The notes beneath the pieces are model-generated. The model was given only the letters and a program-made list of their open reading frames with translations, was not told the origin of the DNA and made no database searches. From Rubrivivax sp. (GTDB lineage: Bacteria > Pseudomonadota > Gammaproteobacteria > Burkholderiales > Burkholderiaceae_C), in the NCBI GenBank assembly GCA_024641945.1, contig JAHECD010000019.1, forward strand, positions 1 to 55,184: a DNA stretch of 55,184 nt, written 5' to 3'. How positions within the stretch are numbered: position 1 is the stretch's first letter; the number at the start of each line of letters is the position of its first letter. Below, piece after piece: positions 42,596-52,208 of this stretch. The position numbers and the translations under genes are program-made.

Positions 42596-43954
42596 ATGCC
42601 GGAATGGATCCTGATCGTTGCGCTGGTGATGCTGGCGCTGAACCTGCTGTTGCTGCTCTGGATGGTGTTTCGACGCACCGACGATGCACCGATGGAGCGC
42701 CTGGAGCGCGAATTGCGCGACGAGATGGGCCGCTCCACGCTGGCGACGCGGGGGGACCTCGGCACGTTCCAGCAGATGCTGCTCACGCAGAGCGGCGACG
42801 TGGCGCGCACACAGAACGAGCAGATCGACTCGTTCCGCACGCAGCTCGCGCAGACACAGCAGCAGACCGAGTCGGCATTGCGCCGTTTCAGCGAGACGCT
42901 GGCGGAGCAACTGCGCCTGCTGTCGGAGACCAACGAGCGCCGCCAGGCCGAGATGCGCCAGGCCGTCGAGACCCGTCTCGTGGCGTTGCAGGACGGCAAC
43001 GAGAAGAAGCTCGACCAGATGCGCGCCACCGTCGACGAGAAGCTGCACGCCACGCTCGAGCAGCGCCTGGGCGAGAGTTTCAAGCAGGTCGCGGACCGCC
43101 TGGAGCAGGTGCACAAGGGCCTGGGCGAGATGCAGACGCTGGCGCGCGACGTGGGCTCGCTCAACCGGGTGCTCACGAACGTCAAGACCCGTGGCATCTT
43201 CGGCGAGGTCCAGCTGGCCGGGCTGCTGGAGCAGGTCTTCACGCCCGAGCAGTACGCTTCCAACGTCGAGACCGTGCCCGGATCGGGCGCGCGCGTCGAG
43301 TTTGCGATCCGCCTGCCGGGCCAGCGTGCCGACGGGTTGCCGCTGTGGCTGCCGATCGATGCCAAGTTCCCGCGCGAGGACTATGAGCGCCTGCTCGACG
43401 CGCAGGAGCGTGCCGACCCAGCGGCTGTCGAGGTTGCGTCGAAGGCGATCGATAACCGGCTGCGGCTCGAGGCCCGGTCGATCCGCGAGAAGTACATCGC
43501 GGCACCGCACACCACCGATTTCGGCATCCTCTTCGTGCCCACTGAGAGCCTGTACGCCGAGGCGCTGCGCCGGCCGGGGCTGGTGGAAGGGCTGCAGCGC
43601 GAGCACCGCATCATGCTGGCCGGCCCGACCACCTTGCTGGCCACGCTTTCCAGCCTGCAGATGGGCTTCCGCACGCTGGCACTCGAGAAGCGCAGCGCGG
43701 AAGTCTGGCAGGTGCTCGGCGCGGTGAAGACCGAGTTCCAGAAATTCGGCGACGTGCTCGCCAAGACGAAGAAGAAGCTCGACGAGGCGAGCAACACCAT
43801 CGACGCCGCCGAGGTGCGCACGCGGGCGATGGCGCGACAGCTCAAGACGGTGGAGGCGCTGCCGGGCACGGGCTCGGCGGGTCTGCTCGCCGGGCTGGCG
43901 GACGACGCCGCCGAGCCGGCCGATGCTTCGGAGGATGGCACCTCGGGTGGCTGA
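42596..43954 (+). CDS. rmuC: DNA recombination protein RmuC homologue
   Basis: This 452-residue protein has an N-terminal membrane helix (residues ~4-24), a long coiled coil (~30-190) and a C-terminal RmuC nuclease-like domain. The domain shows the motifs [10 protein letters not shown] near 200, D-A-K-F-P-R-E-D-Y near 260 and F-V-P-T-E-S-L-Y near 320. RmuC limits inversions at short inverted repeats. An in-frame ATG at 42587 adds three residues. The MFS gene begins inside its last codons. Confidence 0.93.
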   Translation: MPEWILIVALVMLALNLLLLLWMVFRRTDDAPMERLERELRDEMGRSTLATRGDLGTFQQMLLTQSGDVARTQNEQIDSFRTQLAQTQQQTESALRRFSETLAEQLRLLSETNERRQAEMRQAVETRLVALQDGNEKKLDQMRATVDEKLHATLEQRLGESFKQVADRLEQVHKGLGEMQTLARDVGSLNRVLTNVKTRGIFGEVQLAGLLEQVFTPEQYASNVETVPGSGARVEFAIRLPGQRADGLPLWLPIDAKFPREDYERLLDAQERADPAAVEVASKAIDNRLRLEARSIREKYIAAPHTTDFGILFVPTESLYAEALRRPGLVEGLQREHRIMLAGPTTLLATLSSLQMGFRTLALEKRSAEVWQVLGAVKTEFQKFGDVLAKTKKKLDEASNTIDAAEVRTRAMARQLKTVEALPGTGSAGLLAGLADDAAEPADASEDGTSGG

Positions 43955-45146
43955 CGCCGGCGCACCCGCCGAACGGGCCGTTCTCAGCGGGCGTGTGCTG
44001 CTGGCCCTGGTGGCCGGGCAGGTCGGCATCCATGCCGCGATGGCCGGGCTGCGCATGGCCGCGCCATTGCAGGCGCTGACGGACGGCGCCACGGCCTGGT
44101 CGGTGGGCATCCTGCTGTCGTTGTTTGCCTTTGCGCCGGTGTTGGTGGCGCTGCGGGCTGGGCGCCTGGCCGACCGCCACGGCTACCACCACCCCGTTCG
44201 CATCGCCGTCGCGCTGACGGGGATGGGCGCAGCGCTGGCCGTGGTGTCCACGTTGCTCGTCGGCTGGTTGAACATGGCGACGCTGGCGGTCGGCGCGATG
44301 CTCACGGGCGCGGGCGCCAATATCGGCATGATTGCCATCCAGCGCACCGCCGGGCAGGCCGCGCGTGGCGCCACCGAACGGGTGCGGATCTTCAGCTGGC
44401 TGGGTGCGGCGCCATCGCTGGCGAATGTCGTCGGGCCCGTGACGGCGGGATTCATGATCGACCTGGGCGGCTTTCGAGCCGCCTACGTGGCGATGCTGGC
44501 GCTGCCGCTGCTCACGCTGTGGGCTTCGCGCGAGGTGCCGCGCCTTCCGCCCCCAGCATCGCCAGCCGGCGCCCCGCCAGGGCGGTCGGCCTGGTCGCTG
44601 CTGGACGCGCCGGGCATGAAGCGTCTGCTGTTTGTGAACTGGCTGCTTTCGGCTTGCTGGGACGTGCACTCGTTCGCGGTGCCGATCCTCGGCCACGGCT
44701 ACGGATTCAGCGCATCGACGATCGGCCTCGTGTTGGGCACGTTCACGTTGAGCGTCACACTGGTGCGCCTGGCGATCCCGCTGCTGGCCCACCGTATGCA
44801 CGAGGTCACCGTGGTGCGCAGCGCGATGGTCGGCACGGCCGCGATCTTCTCGGTCTACCCGATGGCGCATTCGCCGTGGGCCATGGCCGGGCTGGCGATG
44901 CTGCTCGGACTCACGCTCGGCGTGACGCAGCCCATGATCATGTCGGCCTTGCACCACATCACCCCGGACCACCGGCACGGCGAGGCGCTGGCCTTCCGGT
45001 CGATGGCGATCAACCTGTCGAGTGCGGTGATGCCGCTGGCGTTCGGTGCGGTCGGCGTCGCGGTGGGTGCGGCTTCGCTCTTCCGGGCCGTGGGCGCGGC
45101 GGTCGGTGCAGGGTCGTGGTCGGCGCGGGGGCTGGTGGCCCGCTAG
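43923..45146 (+). CDS. Major facilitator superfamily transporter
   Basis: This 407-residue inner-membrane protein has 12 predicted helices. The MFS loop 2-3 signature is seen as G-R-L-A-D-R-H-G near residue 80. A cytoplasmic loop rich in Pro and Ala (~200-225) separates the two six-helix halves. The start overlaps the rmuC end by 32 bases; an ATG at 43935 is an alternative. Substrate unknown; sugar/drug exporters and aromatic-acid importers share this form. Confidence 0.88.
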   Translation: MLRRMAPRVADAGAPAERAVLSGRVLLALVAGQVGIHAAMAGLRMAAPLQALTDGATAWSVGILLSLFAFAPVLVALRAGRLADRHGYHHPVRIAVALTGMGAALAVVSTLLVGWLNMATLAVGAMLTGAGANIGMIAIQRTAGQAARGATERVRIFSWLGAAPSLANVVGPVTAGFMIDLGGFRAAYVAMLALPLLTLWASREVPRLPPPASPAGAPPGRSAWSLLDAPGMKRLLFVNWLLSACWDVHSFAVPILGHGYGFSASTIGLVLGTFTLSVTLVRLAIPLLAHRMHEVTVVRSAMVGTAAIFSVYPMAHSPWAMAGLAMLLGLTLGVTQPMIMSALHHITPDHRHGEALAFRSMAINLSSAVMPLAFGAVGVAVGAASLFRAVGAAVGAGSWSARGLVAR

Positions 45147-45201
45147 CTGCGCCTTGTCGAGGCGCGGCAGCATGCGGCCCGCGCCGGCGGGTCCGTGAAC
45201 C

Positions 45202-45822
45202 TCAGAACTTGATGCCGCCCGGCGCTGCGTTGCCGCTGTCGACCGGTGCCGTCGGTGGCGGGGTCACGCGGCTCGCGGGCGATGAAGCCGCTGCGGCTGG
45301 CGCGGCCACCTTGGCTGCCACGACCGACGTCACTGCAGGCGCCTGCCAGCCACGCGGGAGGCGCGACTCGCGCGGATAGCCGGCAGCGTCGAGGTAGCTC
45401 GTCCAGTCGGCGGCATTCAGGCCGCGCAGCTGCTGGGCGCCGATCGTCGCGCCCGGCACGGTGCGGCCCCCGACCAGGCGTTCGAAAGCCTCGACGTCTT
45501 CTTCACTGACCACGCGCTTCTCCACATACGGCACCCCGCGCTGCTGCAGGAGCTGTCGGGCACTGTCGCAGGGTACGCAGTCGGGTGCGGTATAGAGCGT
45601 GACCGGATATTTGGCCGTGACCTGCCGCAACTCGATCGGCAGGCCGATGTCGGCAGCGGCCTCGATCGTGCCCTGCGAGCCCATCGTCATGACCTTCGAA
45701 CTGGTGTCGACGGGCGGGCGGTCCGTGTAGGTGACCTTGCCGTCCGGCCCGACCACCTTGTACAGCGCCAGCGCGTGCGTCGCGGCCAACACCAGGGAAG
45801 CAGCGAGGATGAGCTTCTTCAA
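45202..45822 (-). CDS. Secreted DUF4124 - glutaredoxin fusion protein
   Basis: This 206-residue exported protein has a signal peptide (~1-19, ending A-L-A). A DUF4124 segment follows with Y-K-V-V-G-P-D-G-K-V-T-Y-T-D-R-P-P. A glutaredoxin-like domain (~70-150) has the redox pair C-V-P-C and the T-V-P-G region, where a cis-Pro is expected. An Ala/Pro-rich tail ends the protein. The start is taken as TTG at 45822, because GGAGG lies 8 bases before it and no ATG fits; a GTG at 45831 overlaps that ribosome site. It probably works as a periplasmic thiol oxidoreductase or glutathione-dependent enzyme. Partner unknown. Confidence 0.82.
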   Translation of the reverse strand: MKKLILAASLVLAATHALALYKVVGPDGKVTYTDRPPVDTSSKVMTMGSQGTIEAAADIGLPIELRQVTAKYPVTLYTAPDCVPCDSARQLLQQRGVPYVEKRVVSEEDVEAFERLVGGRTVPGATIGAQQLRGLNAADWTSYLDAAGYPRESRLPRGWQAPAVTSVVAAKVAAPAAAASSPASRVTPPPTAPVDSGNAAPGGIKF

Positions 45823-45847
45823 CGTGGTCACCTCCGGACAGGTTGGA

Positions 45848-47890
45848 TCATCGGGACATGCCTTGATGGCGCAGCATTGCGTCGATTTGCGGCTCGCGGC
45901 CTCGAAAGGCGCGGAAGCTTTCGAGCGCCGGGCGGCTCCCGCCAACCTCGAGTATCTCGCGCCGATAGCGGCGGCCGGTAGCGACGTCGAAGACGCCCGA
46001 CTCCTCGAAAGCGCCGAAGGCGTCGGCGCTCAGTACTTCGGCCCATTTGTAGCTGTAGTACCCGGCAGCGTACCCACCGGCGAAGATGTGTGAAAAGGTA
46101 TGCAAACTGCGGCTGAAGGGCGGCAGGGGCAGTACGCCGATCTCGGCGTGAACCTGGCGCATGACTTCGAGCATGTGGTCTTCGGATCCCGGCTCAGCGT
46201 GCAGGCGCATGTCGAGCAGCGCGAACTCGGCCTGCCGCAGCAGGGCGAGGCCACTGTGGAAATTGCGCGCGGCGAGCATCTTGTCGAAGAGCGCACGCGG
46301 CAGCGGCTCGCCCGTATCGACATGCGCGGTGAGCCGGCGCACAGCCTCCCATTCCCAGCAGAAGTTTTCCATGAACTGGCTCGGCAGCTCGACGGCGTCC
46401 CATTCGACGCCGCTGATGCCCGACACCCCGAGATCCTGCACCGTCGTCAGCATGTGGTGCAGGCCATGGCCGAATTCGTGGAACAACGTGAGCACGTTGT
46501 CGTGGGTCAGCAGTGCGGGGCGTCCGCCTTGCGGCGATGCGAAATTGCATACGACGTGCGCCACCGGGGTCTGCGGCGCACCACTGGCGCCGGGCCGCAG
46601 CCAACGGCTACGCGCCACGCCCATCCACGCCCCTGCGCGCTTTCCCGCCCGCGCATGAAGGTCGAGATAGAACTGTGCGGCCAGCACTGGCGGTCCGTCG
46701 GCTTCCGCAGCGGTGCGTTCGATCCGGAAAAAGCGAACGCTTTCGTGGGGGACGGGTGCACGGTCTTCGCGGATCGTCACGTCGAACAGCGTCTGGATGA
46801 TGTCGAACAGCCCCTTCAGTACGTTGGGCAGCGGAAAGTAGGCCTGGACCTCCTGCTCGCTGTAGGCGTAGCGACGCTCGCGCAGGCGCTCGGCGGCAAA
46901 CGGGATGTCCCATGGGGCCAGCTCGGCCAACCCGAGTTCGTCTGCCGCAAATCGACGCAGATCCGCCAGGTCCTGCAGGGCCTGCGGGCGGGCTCGGTGC
47001 GCAAGGTCGCGTACGAACGCGGCCACGTCGTCGGGCGACGGCGCCATCTTGCGTGAGAGCGAGACATGCGCATACGTCGCATGTCCGAGCAGCCGCGCCT
47101 CGTCCTGGCGCAATTGCAGGATCTCTCGCATGATCTCGGTGTTGTCCTGCGCCGAGGGTCCCAGGTCGCTGGCGCGGGAGGCATAGGCGCGGTAGAGCGA
47201 CTCTCGCAGTTCACGATCGCGCAAGTGACGCAGTGCTGCCACATAGCTCGGGCCTTGCAGCGTCAGGCGCGCGCCGCCGATACCGCCGGCCTGGGCGGCG
47301 GCGTGTGCTGCGGCCATCGCGTCGGGCGGCAATCCGTCGAGGCGGGTGTCGTCGACGTCGAGCGCGTAGCTGTCGGTGGCGTCAAGCACATGCTCGGAAA
47401 ATCTTTGTGCCAGTTCGGCCTTGCGGGCCTTGATCTGCGAAAAGCGTTCGCGCGCGCCCCCATCGAGCTCGGCGCCGGACAGGACGAAGTCGCGCAGCGC
47501 CAGTTCCAGCGCGCGCCGCCGTGGCGGCGTCAATGCGGAGTCGCCGGCTGCCATCGCCTTGTACTTCGAGTGCAGGCCGGTGTCCGCACCGAGGCGGGTG
47601 TAGAACGCCGTGACAGACGGCAGGCTGTCGTTGTACGCGGCGCGCAACTCGGGCGTGTGGGCGACGGCGTTCAAGTGGTTGACGGCGTCCCAGACGCGCT
47701 CGAGCCGCTCGGTGGCCACGTCGAGTATGGCGGACAGAGCCTCGTACTCGTCAGGCACGTCGGCCGACGTGGCGCGGGTCAGTGCGGCCTCGGCCTCGGC
47801 GAGCAGGCGCGCAATGGCCGGTGCCACGTGTTCGGGGCGAATCTCGTCGAACGCCGGCAGATCGGCGTCATCCAGCAGCGGGTTGGTCAA
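45848..47890 (-). CDS. prlC: M3 family oligopeptidase (oligopeptidase A, PrlC-like)
   Basis: This zinc metallopeptidase of about 680 residues degrades short peptides and cleaved signal peptides in the cytoplasm. The catalytic motif H-E-F-G-H-G-L-H-H is near residue 470, with the downstream Glu ligand in G-V-E-W-D-A-V-E-L-P-S. Length and all-helical content are those of OpdA. The start is uncertain: TTG at 47890 yields the family-like T-N-P-L-L-D beginning after a GGAAGG site, while GTG codons at 47899 and 47917 are alternatives. It follows folD with almost no gap and is probably co-transcribed. Confidence 0.92.
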   Translation of the reverse strand: MTNPLLDDADLPAFDEIRPEHVAPAIARLLAEAEAALTRATSADVPDEYEALSAILDVATERLERVWDAVNHLNAVAHTPELRAAYNDSLPSVTAFYTRLGADTGLHSKYKAMAAGDSALTPPRRRALELALRDFVLSGAELDGGARERFSQIKARKAELAQRFSEHVLDATDSYALDVDDTRLDGLPPDAMAAAHAAAQAGGIGGARLTLQGPSYVAALRHLRDRELRESLYRAYASRASDLGPSAQDNTEIMREILQLRQDEARLLGHATYAHVSLSRKMAPSPDDVAAFVRDLAHRARPQALQDLADLRRFAADELGLAELAPWDIPFAAERLRERRYAYSEQEVQAYFPLPNVLKGLFDIIQTLFDVTIREDRAPVPHESVRFFRIERTAAEADGPPVLAAQFYLDLHARAGKRAGAWMGVARSRWLRPGASGAPQTPVAHVVCNFASPQGGRPALLTHDNVLTLFHEFGHGLHHMLTTVQDLGVSGISGVEWDAVELPSQFMENFCWEWEAVRRLTAHVDTGEPLPRALFDKMLAARNFHSGLALLRQAEFALLDMRLHAEPGSEDHMLEVMRQVHAEIGVLPLPPFSRSLHTFSHIFAGGYAAGYYSYKWAEVLSADAFGAFEESGVFDVATGRRYRREILEVGGSRPALESFRAFRGREPQIDAMLRHQGMSR

Positions 47891-47918
47891 GATGGTCACA
47901 CCTTCCGGGCGTGGCACG

Positions 47919-48773
47919 TCAAGACGTGGCCGCGCGTTCGGCCGCCTCGAGCGTATTGACGAGCAGCATGGTGATTGTCATGGGGCCGACCCCGCCGGGC
48001 ACGGGAGTGATCCATCCCGCCACGTCGCGTACGGTGGAATAGTCCACGTCTCCGCACAATTTGCCTTCATCGTTGCGGTTGATGCCGACGTCGATGACCA
48101 CCGCGCCGTCCTTCACCATGCCGGCCGTGACGGTGTTGCGGCGGCCCACCGCGGCGACCAGCACGTCGGCCTGGCGCGTGTGCAGCGCCAGGTCGGGCGT
48201 GGCACTGTGGCAAACCGTGACAGTGGCGTTGGCTTGCAGCAGGAGCAGCGCCATGGGCTTGCCCACGGTGTTGCTGCGGCCGATCACGACCGCATGTTTG
48301 CCCCTCAGGTCGATGCCGGTACTTTCGATCAGCTTCATGCATCCGTAGGGGGTGCAGGGGCGAAATCCCGGCAGGCCGGACATCAGTTCGCCGGCGCTGA
48401 GCGTGGAAAAGCCATCCACGTCCTTCTGCGTGGCGATGGCTTCGATGATCCTGTGCGGATCGATGTGCCGGGGCAACGGCATCTGCACGAGGATCCCGTG
48501 GATCGCCGGGTCGGTATTGAGCGCGGCGATGCGGTCCAGCAGCGCCGCTTCGGACAGCGTGCTCTCATGGCGCTCCAGGACCGAATGCAGGCCATGTTCC
48601 TCGCACGCCTTGACCTTGTTGCGGACGTAAACCGCGCTCGCCGGGTCTTCGCCGACGAGCAGAACGGCCAGGCCCGGCTGCACGCCGCGCGCCGCCAGCT
48701 TGGCCGCGCGCTCGGCGACCTGCGCGCGGATCTGCCGGCTCAGCGCCACGCCATCGATGATCTGTGCCGTCAT
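47919..48773 (-). CDS. folD: Methylenetetrahydrofolate dehydrogenase/cyclohydrolase
   Basis: This 284-residue bifunctional enzyme interconverts 5,10-methylene- and 10-formyl-tetrahydrofolate with NADP+. The catalytic Tyr-Lys pair is in Y-V-R-N-K near residue 50. The folate site Q-M-P-L-P is near 98, the nucleotide site G-R-S-N-T-V-G-K-P near 166 and the end block [17 protein letters not shown] near 250. It is a housekeeping gene. It lies just past an intrinsic terminator that separates it from the FixJ-like gene. Confidence 0.97.
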   Translation of the reverse strand: MTAQIIDGVALSRQIRAQVAERAAKLAARGVQPGLAVLLVGEDPASAVYVRNKVKACEEHGLHSVLERHESTLSEAALLDRIAALNTDPAIHGILVQMPLPRHIDPHRIIEAIATQKDVDGFSTLSAGELMSGLPGFRPCTPYGCMKLIESTGIDLRGKHAVVIGRSNTVGKPMALLLLQANATVTVCHSATPDLALHTRQADVLVAAVGRRNTVTAGMVKDGAVVIDVGINRNDEGKLCGDVDYSTVRDVAGWITPVPGGVGPMTITMLLVNTLEAAERAATS

Positions 48774-48787
48774 GTCGGCCTCCGAAA

Positions 48788-48818
48788 CGAAAAAGGCCGC
48801 TGATCGCAGCGGCCTTTG
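48788..48818 (-). terminator. Rho-independent terminator of the two-component operon
   Basis: A perfect 8-base stem GGCCGCTG/CAGCGGCC with a four-base loop is flanked by AAAAA on the left and TTT on the right of the plus strand. On the minus strand this gives a stem followed by TTTTT, 14 bases after the response regulator stop. Confidence 0.85.
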
Positions 48819-48831
48819 GAAGGGCAGGGGT

Positions 48832-49455
48832 TCAAGCCTTTGCCGTGGCGCCGAGGGCGATCTTCAGCAAATCGGCCACGGTGTTGGCGTTGAGTTTTTC
48901 CATGATGTTGGCGCGATGCGCCTCCACCGTCTTGATGCTGATGCCCAGGTCGTCGGCGATTTGCTTGTTCAGGCGGCCGGCGACGATGCGCTCGAGGACC
49001 TGCGACTCGCGGGTGGTCAGTCGGCTGAGCAGCGCATCGCGACTGGCGGCTTCCTGATGGTGGCTGAAGGCGGCGCGCGCTTCGTCGAGCATTCGCTCGA
49101 CGAGTCCCAGCAGTTCTTCCTCCTTGAAGGGCTTCTCGATGAAATCCATCGCGCCCTTCTTCATCGTGGTTACCGCCATCGGCACATCACCGTGGCCGGT
49201 GATGAAGACGATCGGCAGCGGACTCTTGCGCTCGACCAGCCGGTCCTGCAACTCGAGGCCGCTCATGCCGTCCATGCGGATGTCGGCGATCAGGCACGCC
49301 ACCTCGCGTGGGTCGAATCGCGAAAGAAACGATTCCGCCGAGTCGAAGCACTTGACACGATAGTCCTTGCCTTCGAGAAGCCACTGCAACGAGTCGCGAA
49401 CGGCTTCGTCGTCGTCGACCACGTAGACAGTACCTTTTTTGGGGATCAGGCTCAT
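48832..49455 (-). CDS. FixJ/NarL-type LuxR response regulator
   Basis: This 207-residue DNA-binding response regulator has a receiver domain (~8-125) with the acidic pocket V-D-D-D-E, phospho-acceptor Asp in A-D-I-R-M-D near residue 60, the T in F-I-T-G-H near 85 and Lys in E-K-P-F near 108. A LuxR helix-turn-helix follows (L-T-T-R-E-S-Q-V-L, then [10 protein letters not shown]). Its start overlaps the kinase stop (ATGA). With the kinase it forms a pair divergent from aceE, so control of pyruvate dehydrogenase genes is possible, but this is only positional. Confidence 0.93.
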   Translation of the reverse strand: MSLIPKKGTVYVVDDDEAVRDSLQWLLEGKDYRVKCFDSAESFLSRFDPREVACLIADIRMDGMSGLELQDRLVERKSPLPIVFITGHGDVPMAVTTMKKGAMDFIEKPFKEEELLGLVERMLDEARAAFSHHQEAASRDALLSRLTTRESQVLERIVAGRLNKQIADDLGISIKTVEAHRANIMEKLNANTVADLLKIALGATAKA

Positions 49456-52043
49456 GGCAGCGTTGCGGTGGATGAGGGCTGTAGGGATGCCGGACCGCCA
49501 GCGGCCGCGATGGGCGCGGCATCGGTGCGTGCGTTCGACTCGACAGGCAAGGTGAAGCAAAACCGACACCCCGCGATGGAAGAGCCATTGTAGAGGTTCT
49601 GTGCGCGCATCCTGCCCTGGTGGGATTCGACGATTGATCGGCACAACGACAGGCCGATGCCCATGCCGTCGGACTTGGTCGAGAAGAACGCCTCATAGAG
49701 CCGGCCGATCACCTCGTCCGGGATGCCCGGGCCGGCATCGGTGACGCTGAATTCGATCACGCCGCCTTCGTCGGCCGTGTGGCGGGGCACGACACGGACC
49801 TCGATATTGCGCCGGGCCGCCGGCAACTGGGCGGTATCGATGGCCTCGGCCGAGTTCTTCAGCAGATTGAGCACGACCTGCTCGATCAGGATAGGGTCGA
49901 CCATCAGCGTGGGCAGGTGCTGCGCCACGTAGGTGCGGATGGACACGTTGCGCCGCCGAAGTGCGATGCTGGCCAACTCGACCGCATCGTCCACGATCTG
50001 CCGCGCGTACGCCGCCTGCCTTTGCGGTTCGCTCTTCTTCACGAAGGCGCGGATGCGGTGGATGATCTGCCCGGCGCGCTCGGCCTGGTGAGCCGTCTTG
50101 CGCAGCGCGGCGACGAGGTCGTCCTTGGCGATGGCGTCGGCGTTGACACGCGACACCATGCCGCTGCAGTAATTGCTGATCGCCGTGAGCGGCTGGTTCA
50201 ACTCGTGTGCGACCGACGAGGCCATCTCGCCCATCGTCATCAGCCGGCTCGTGACGGCGGCACGCTCGGCCTGCTGCGCCGCCAATTCCTCCGCCTTCAG
50301 ACGTGCCGTGATATCGGTGGCGATGAGCATCTGCGCAAGCCGGCCGTCGGTCCATTGCAGGTAGCGCGAGCGCACGTCGAACCACTTCTTCAACGTTTCG
50401 ACGTAGACCTCGCGCAGGTCGCCACCACCCTCTGTGAGCTCCTGGGTCGGCAGGCCGGACAGATCGTCCACGTCCTCGTCCGCATGGGCGTCGAACGCCA
50501 TGCTCGACATGCCGCCCGTCAATTGGCCGTGGCCGCGGGCATCGGCCCCGAACCAGAGGCGGTATGAGCGGTTGGCGAACAGCAACTCGCCCTGCTGTAC
50601 AGAGAGTACCGAGACCGACGCGTCCAGGCCTTCGAGCACGGTCGTGAAGCGCTCGTGCGAGGCCGAGAGCTGGTCGCGGATGCGCTTCGCTTCGGTGATG
50701 TTGGTGATGGACGTCATCCACCCCGTCTGCTGCTCCTTGGGGTCGATCAACGGCGACACGTACATGCGCGTGTCGAACATTTGCCCGTCCTTGCGCATCA
50801 GGCGCACCTCGATGCCTCCGGCCGGACTGCGCCCCTGCATTTCCTGCTGCAGCAGTCGGTGGTTCTCCTCGATCCGGTCTGGCGGCCAGTATGGGTAAGG
50901 CGGGGTGCTGCCGATCAGTTCGCTCTCCGAAAACCCGCTCATCTGACAGAAAGCGGCGTTCACGTAGGTGATGCGGCCTTCCATGTCGAGCGCGCGCATG
51001 CCGGTGAGCATCGAGTTCTCCATCGCGCGCCGGAAGTGCGTTTCCTGCACCAGCTCGGCCTGGATCTGGGAGCGCCGACGCATGTGTCGCCAGGTGCCCA
51101 GCAGCATCCATACCGTCAGCACCGACAGTGCGACCACCATCCAGAAGAGGGTGTTGCTGATGAGTCCGATGGACGTGCGCCAACCTTCGCCCCGCAACAC
51201 CAACCCGTTGAGTGCCGGGGTGAGTGGCGCGTCGTGGATGATCGATGCCCGGCGCTTGCTCGGTGATTCCGACGACGCCAAGGTGCTGGCCAGCGCGACT
51301 TGCTGGTCGCCGACGATCGACAGCAGGTGACGGCGTGCCACGTCCGCCGGCACGAAGTGGCGCAGCAATGCCTCGATCGAGTACTCGACGATCAGCACCC
51401 CGCCGAACCTCCCTCGGTCGACGAGCGGCACGTGCAGCTGGAAGACCGGGGCGCCGCGCGCGTCCTTGAACCCTCCCGAATAGACCGGCTGTCGCTGGTC
51501 GCGCGCGGCACGGAAGGCGCGCTCCGGTGCGCCCGTGCTTCCATCTGCGGGCAAAGACGGGTCGACGGTCTCGGTGCTCGTGTCCAGTTCGGCCTGGTAC
51601 GGCAGTGTCCAATGGCTGGCGCGCAGCGCACGGCGCGCGCTGACCCAACTCATGTGGGTGATCTCCGGGCGCTCTCGGGTGAAACCTTCGGCCTGACCCG
51701 CGAACTCTTCCTCGTCGATTTCTCGGGCGACCAGATCGCGGGCCATGCGCAGGAGTTGTTCCTGGTTCTCGATCAGGCGCAGGGCGATCTGTTGCTGCGT
51801 GATCTCCGTATCGCGTTTGACCGACTCGGTTTCACGCTCCATTTCCTCATTGCGCAAGTACCAGAACGCCGAAATGATCGCGGCGAGAAACAACAGGACC
51901 GATACGAGCGGGCCGAGCGTTGCAAACCGGTCCTGCCTTGCCGGAGATTGACGCAGCCACCATCGGCCGAGCAGGCGCTTGACCCGGGGGAGCGCTTCCT
52001 GTGCGGATGACGGGGTGCCGGGACTTGGCTGCATGTGCGGCAT
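49452..52043 (-). CDS. PAS-domain sensor histidine kinase (FixL/DctB-like)
   Basis: This 863-residue membrane sensor has a transmembrane helix near 45-63, a large periplasmic sensing part (~65-300) and a second helix near 300-322. Two PAS domains follow (~345-465 and ~475-600), then HisKA with the phospho-His in S-V-A-H-E-L-N-Q-P-L near 645. The ATPase domain has N-L-L-K-N-S-A-E-A, D-A-G-P-G-I-P and G-M-G-I-G-L-S motifs. This kinase class (HPK4) pairs with FixJ-type regulators, which agrees with the overlapping gene. The periplasmic half suggests an external carboxylate or similar signal; the ligand is unknown. Confidence 0.92.
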   Translation of the reverse strand: MPHMQPSPGTPSSAQEALPRVKRLLGRWWLRQSPARQDRFATLGPLVSVLLFLAAIISAFWYLRNEEMERETESVKRDTEITQQQIALRLIENQEQLLRMARDLVAREIDEEEFAGQAEGFTRERPEITHMSWVSARRALRASHWTLPYQAELDTSTETVDPSLPADGSTGAPERAFRAARDQRQPVYSGGFKDARGAPVFQLHVPLVDRGRFGGVLIVEYSIEALLRHFVPADVARRHLLSIVGDQQVALASTLASSESPSKRRASIIHDAPLTPALNGLVLRGEGWRTSIGLISNTLFWMVVALSVLTVWMLLGTWRHMRRRSQIQAELVQETHFRRAMENSMLTGMRALDMEGRITYVNAAFCQMSGFSESELIGSTPPYPYWPPDRIEENHRLLQQEMQGRSPAGGIEVRLMRKDGQMFDTRMYVSPLIDPKEQQTGWMTSITNITEAKRIRDQLSASHERFTTVLEGLDASVSVLSVQQGELLFANRSYRLWFGADARGHGQLTGGMSSMAFDAHADEDVDDLSGLPTQELTEGGGDLREVYVETLKKWFDVRSRYLQWTDGRLAQMLIATDITARLKAEELAAQQAERAAVTSRLMTMGEMASSVAHELNQPLTAISNYCSGMVSRVNADAIAKDDLVAALRKTAHQAERAGQIIHRIRAFVKKSEPQRQAAYARQIVDDAVELASIALRRRNVSIRTYVAQHLPTLMVDPILIEQVVLNLLKNSAEAIDTAQLPAARRNIEVRVVPRHTADEGGVIEFSVTDAGPGIPDEVIGRLYEAFFSTKSDGMGIGLSLCRSIVESHQGRMRAQNLYNGSSIAGCRFCFTLPVESNARTDAAPIAAAGGPASLQPSSTATLP

Positions 52044-52208
52044 TATCCGGGGGCGATGCGATGGAGCGCCGAGAGCCCATCAAGAAACCACATTATGAAA
52101 TTAACAATCACCATTTGAAATGTTCTGAAAGCTGTGCGAAACTTGATGCCACAGCATCCTCATCCGCATCAAAAGCCCAGACACACGGGCGCATCAGGAG
52201 ACAAAACG
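52044..52208. promoter_or_regulatory. Divergent promoter region of the two-component operon and aceE
   Basis: This 165-base gap is AT-rich in its middle (about 52090-52135), where promoters for both directions probably lie. A perfect short palindrome CATTTGAAATG sits at 52112-52122. The aceE ribosome site AGGAGA lies 8-13 bases before its ATG. Binding of the FixJ-like regulator here is possible but not shown. Confidence 0.4.

Noticed and set aside
52112..52122. CATTTGAAATG palindrome as a regulator site for aceE
   Set aside because: It is only 11 bases, a single copy in an AT-rich stretch. Chance is likely, so it is noted within the promoter region but not raised as a finding.
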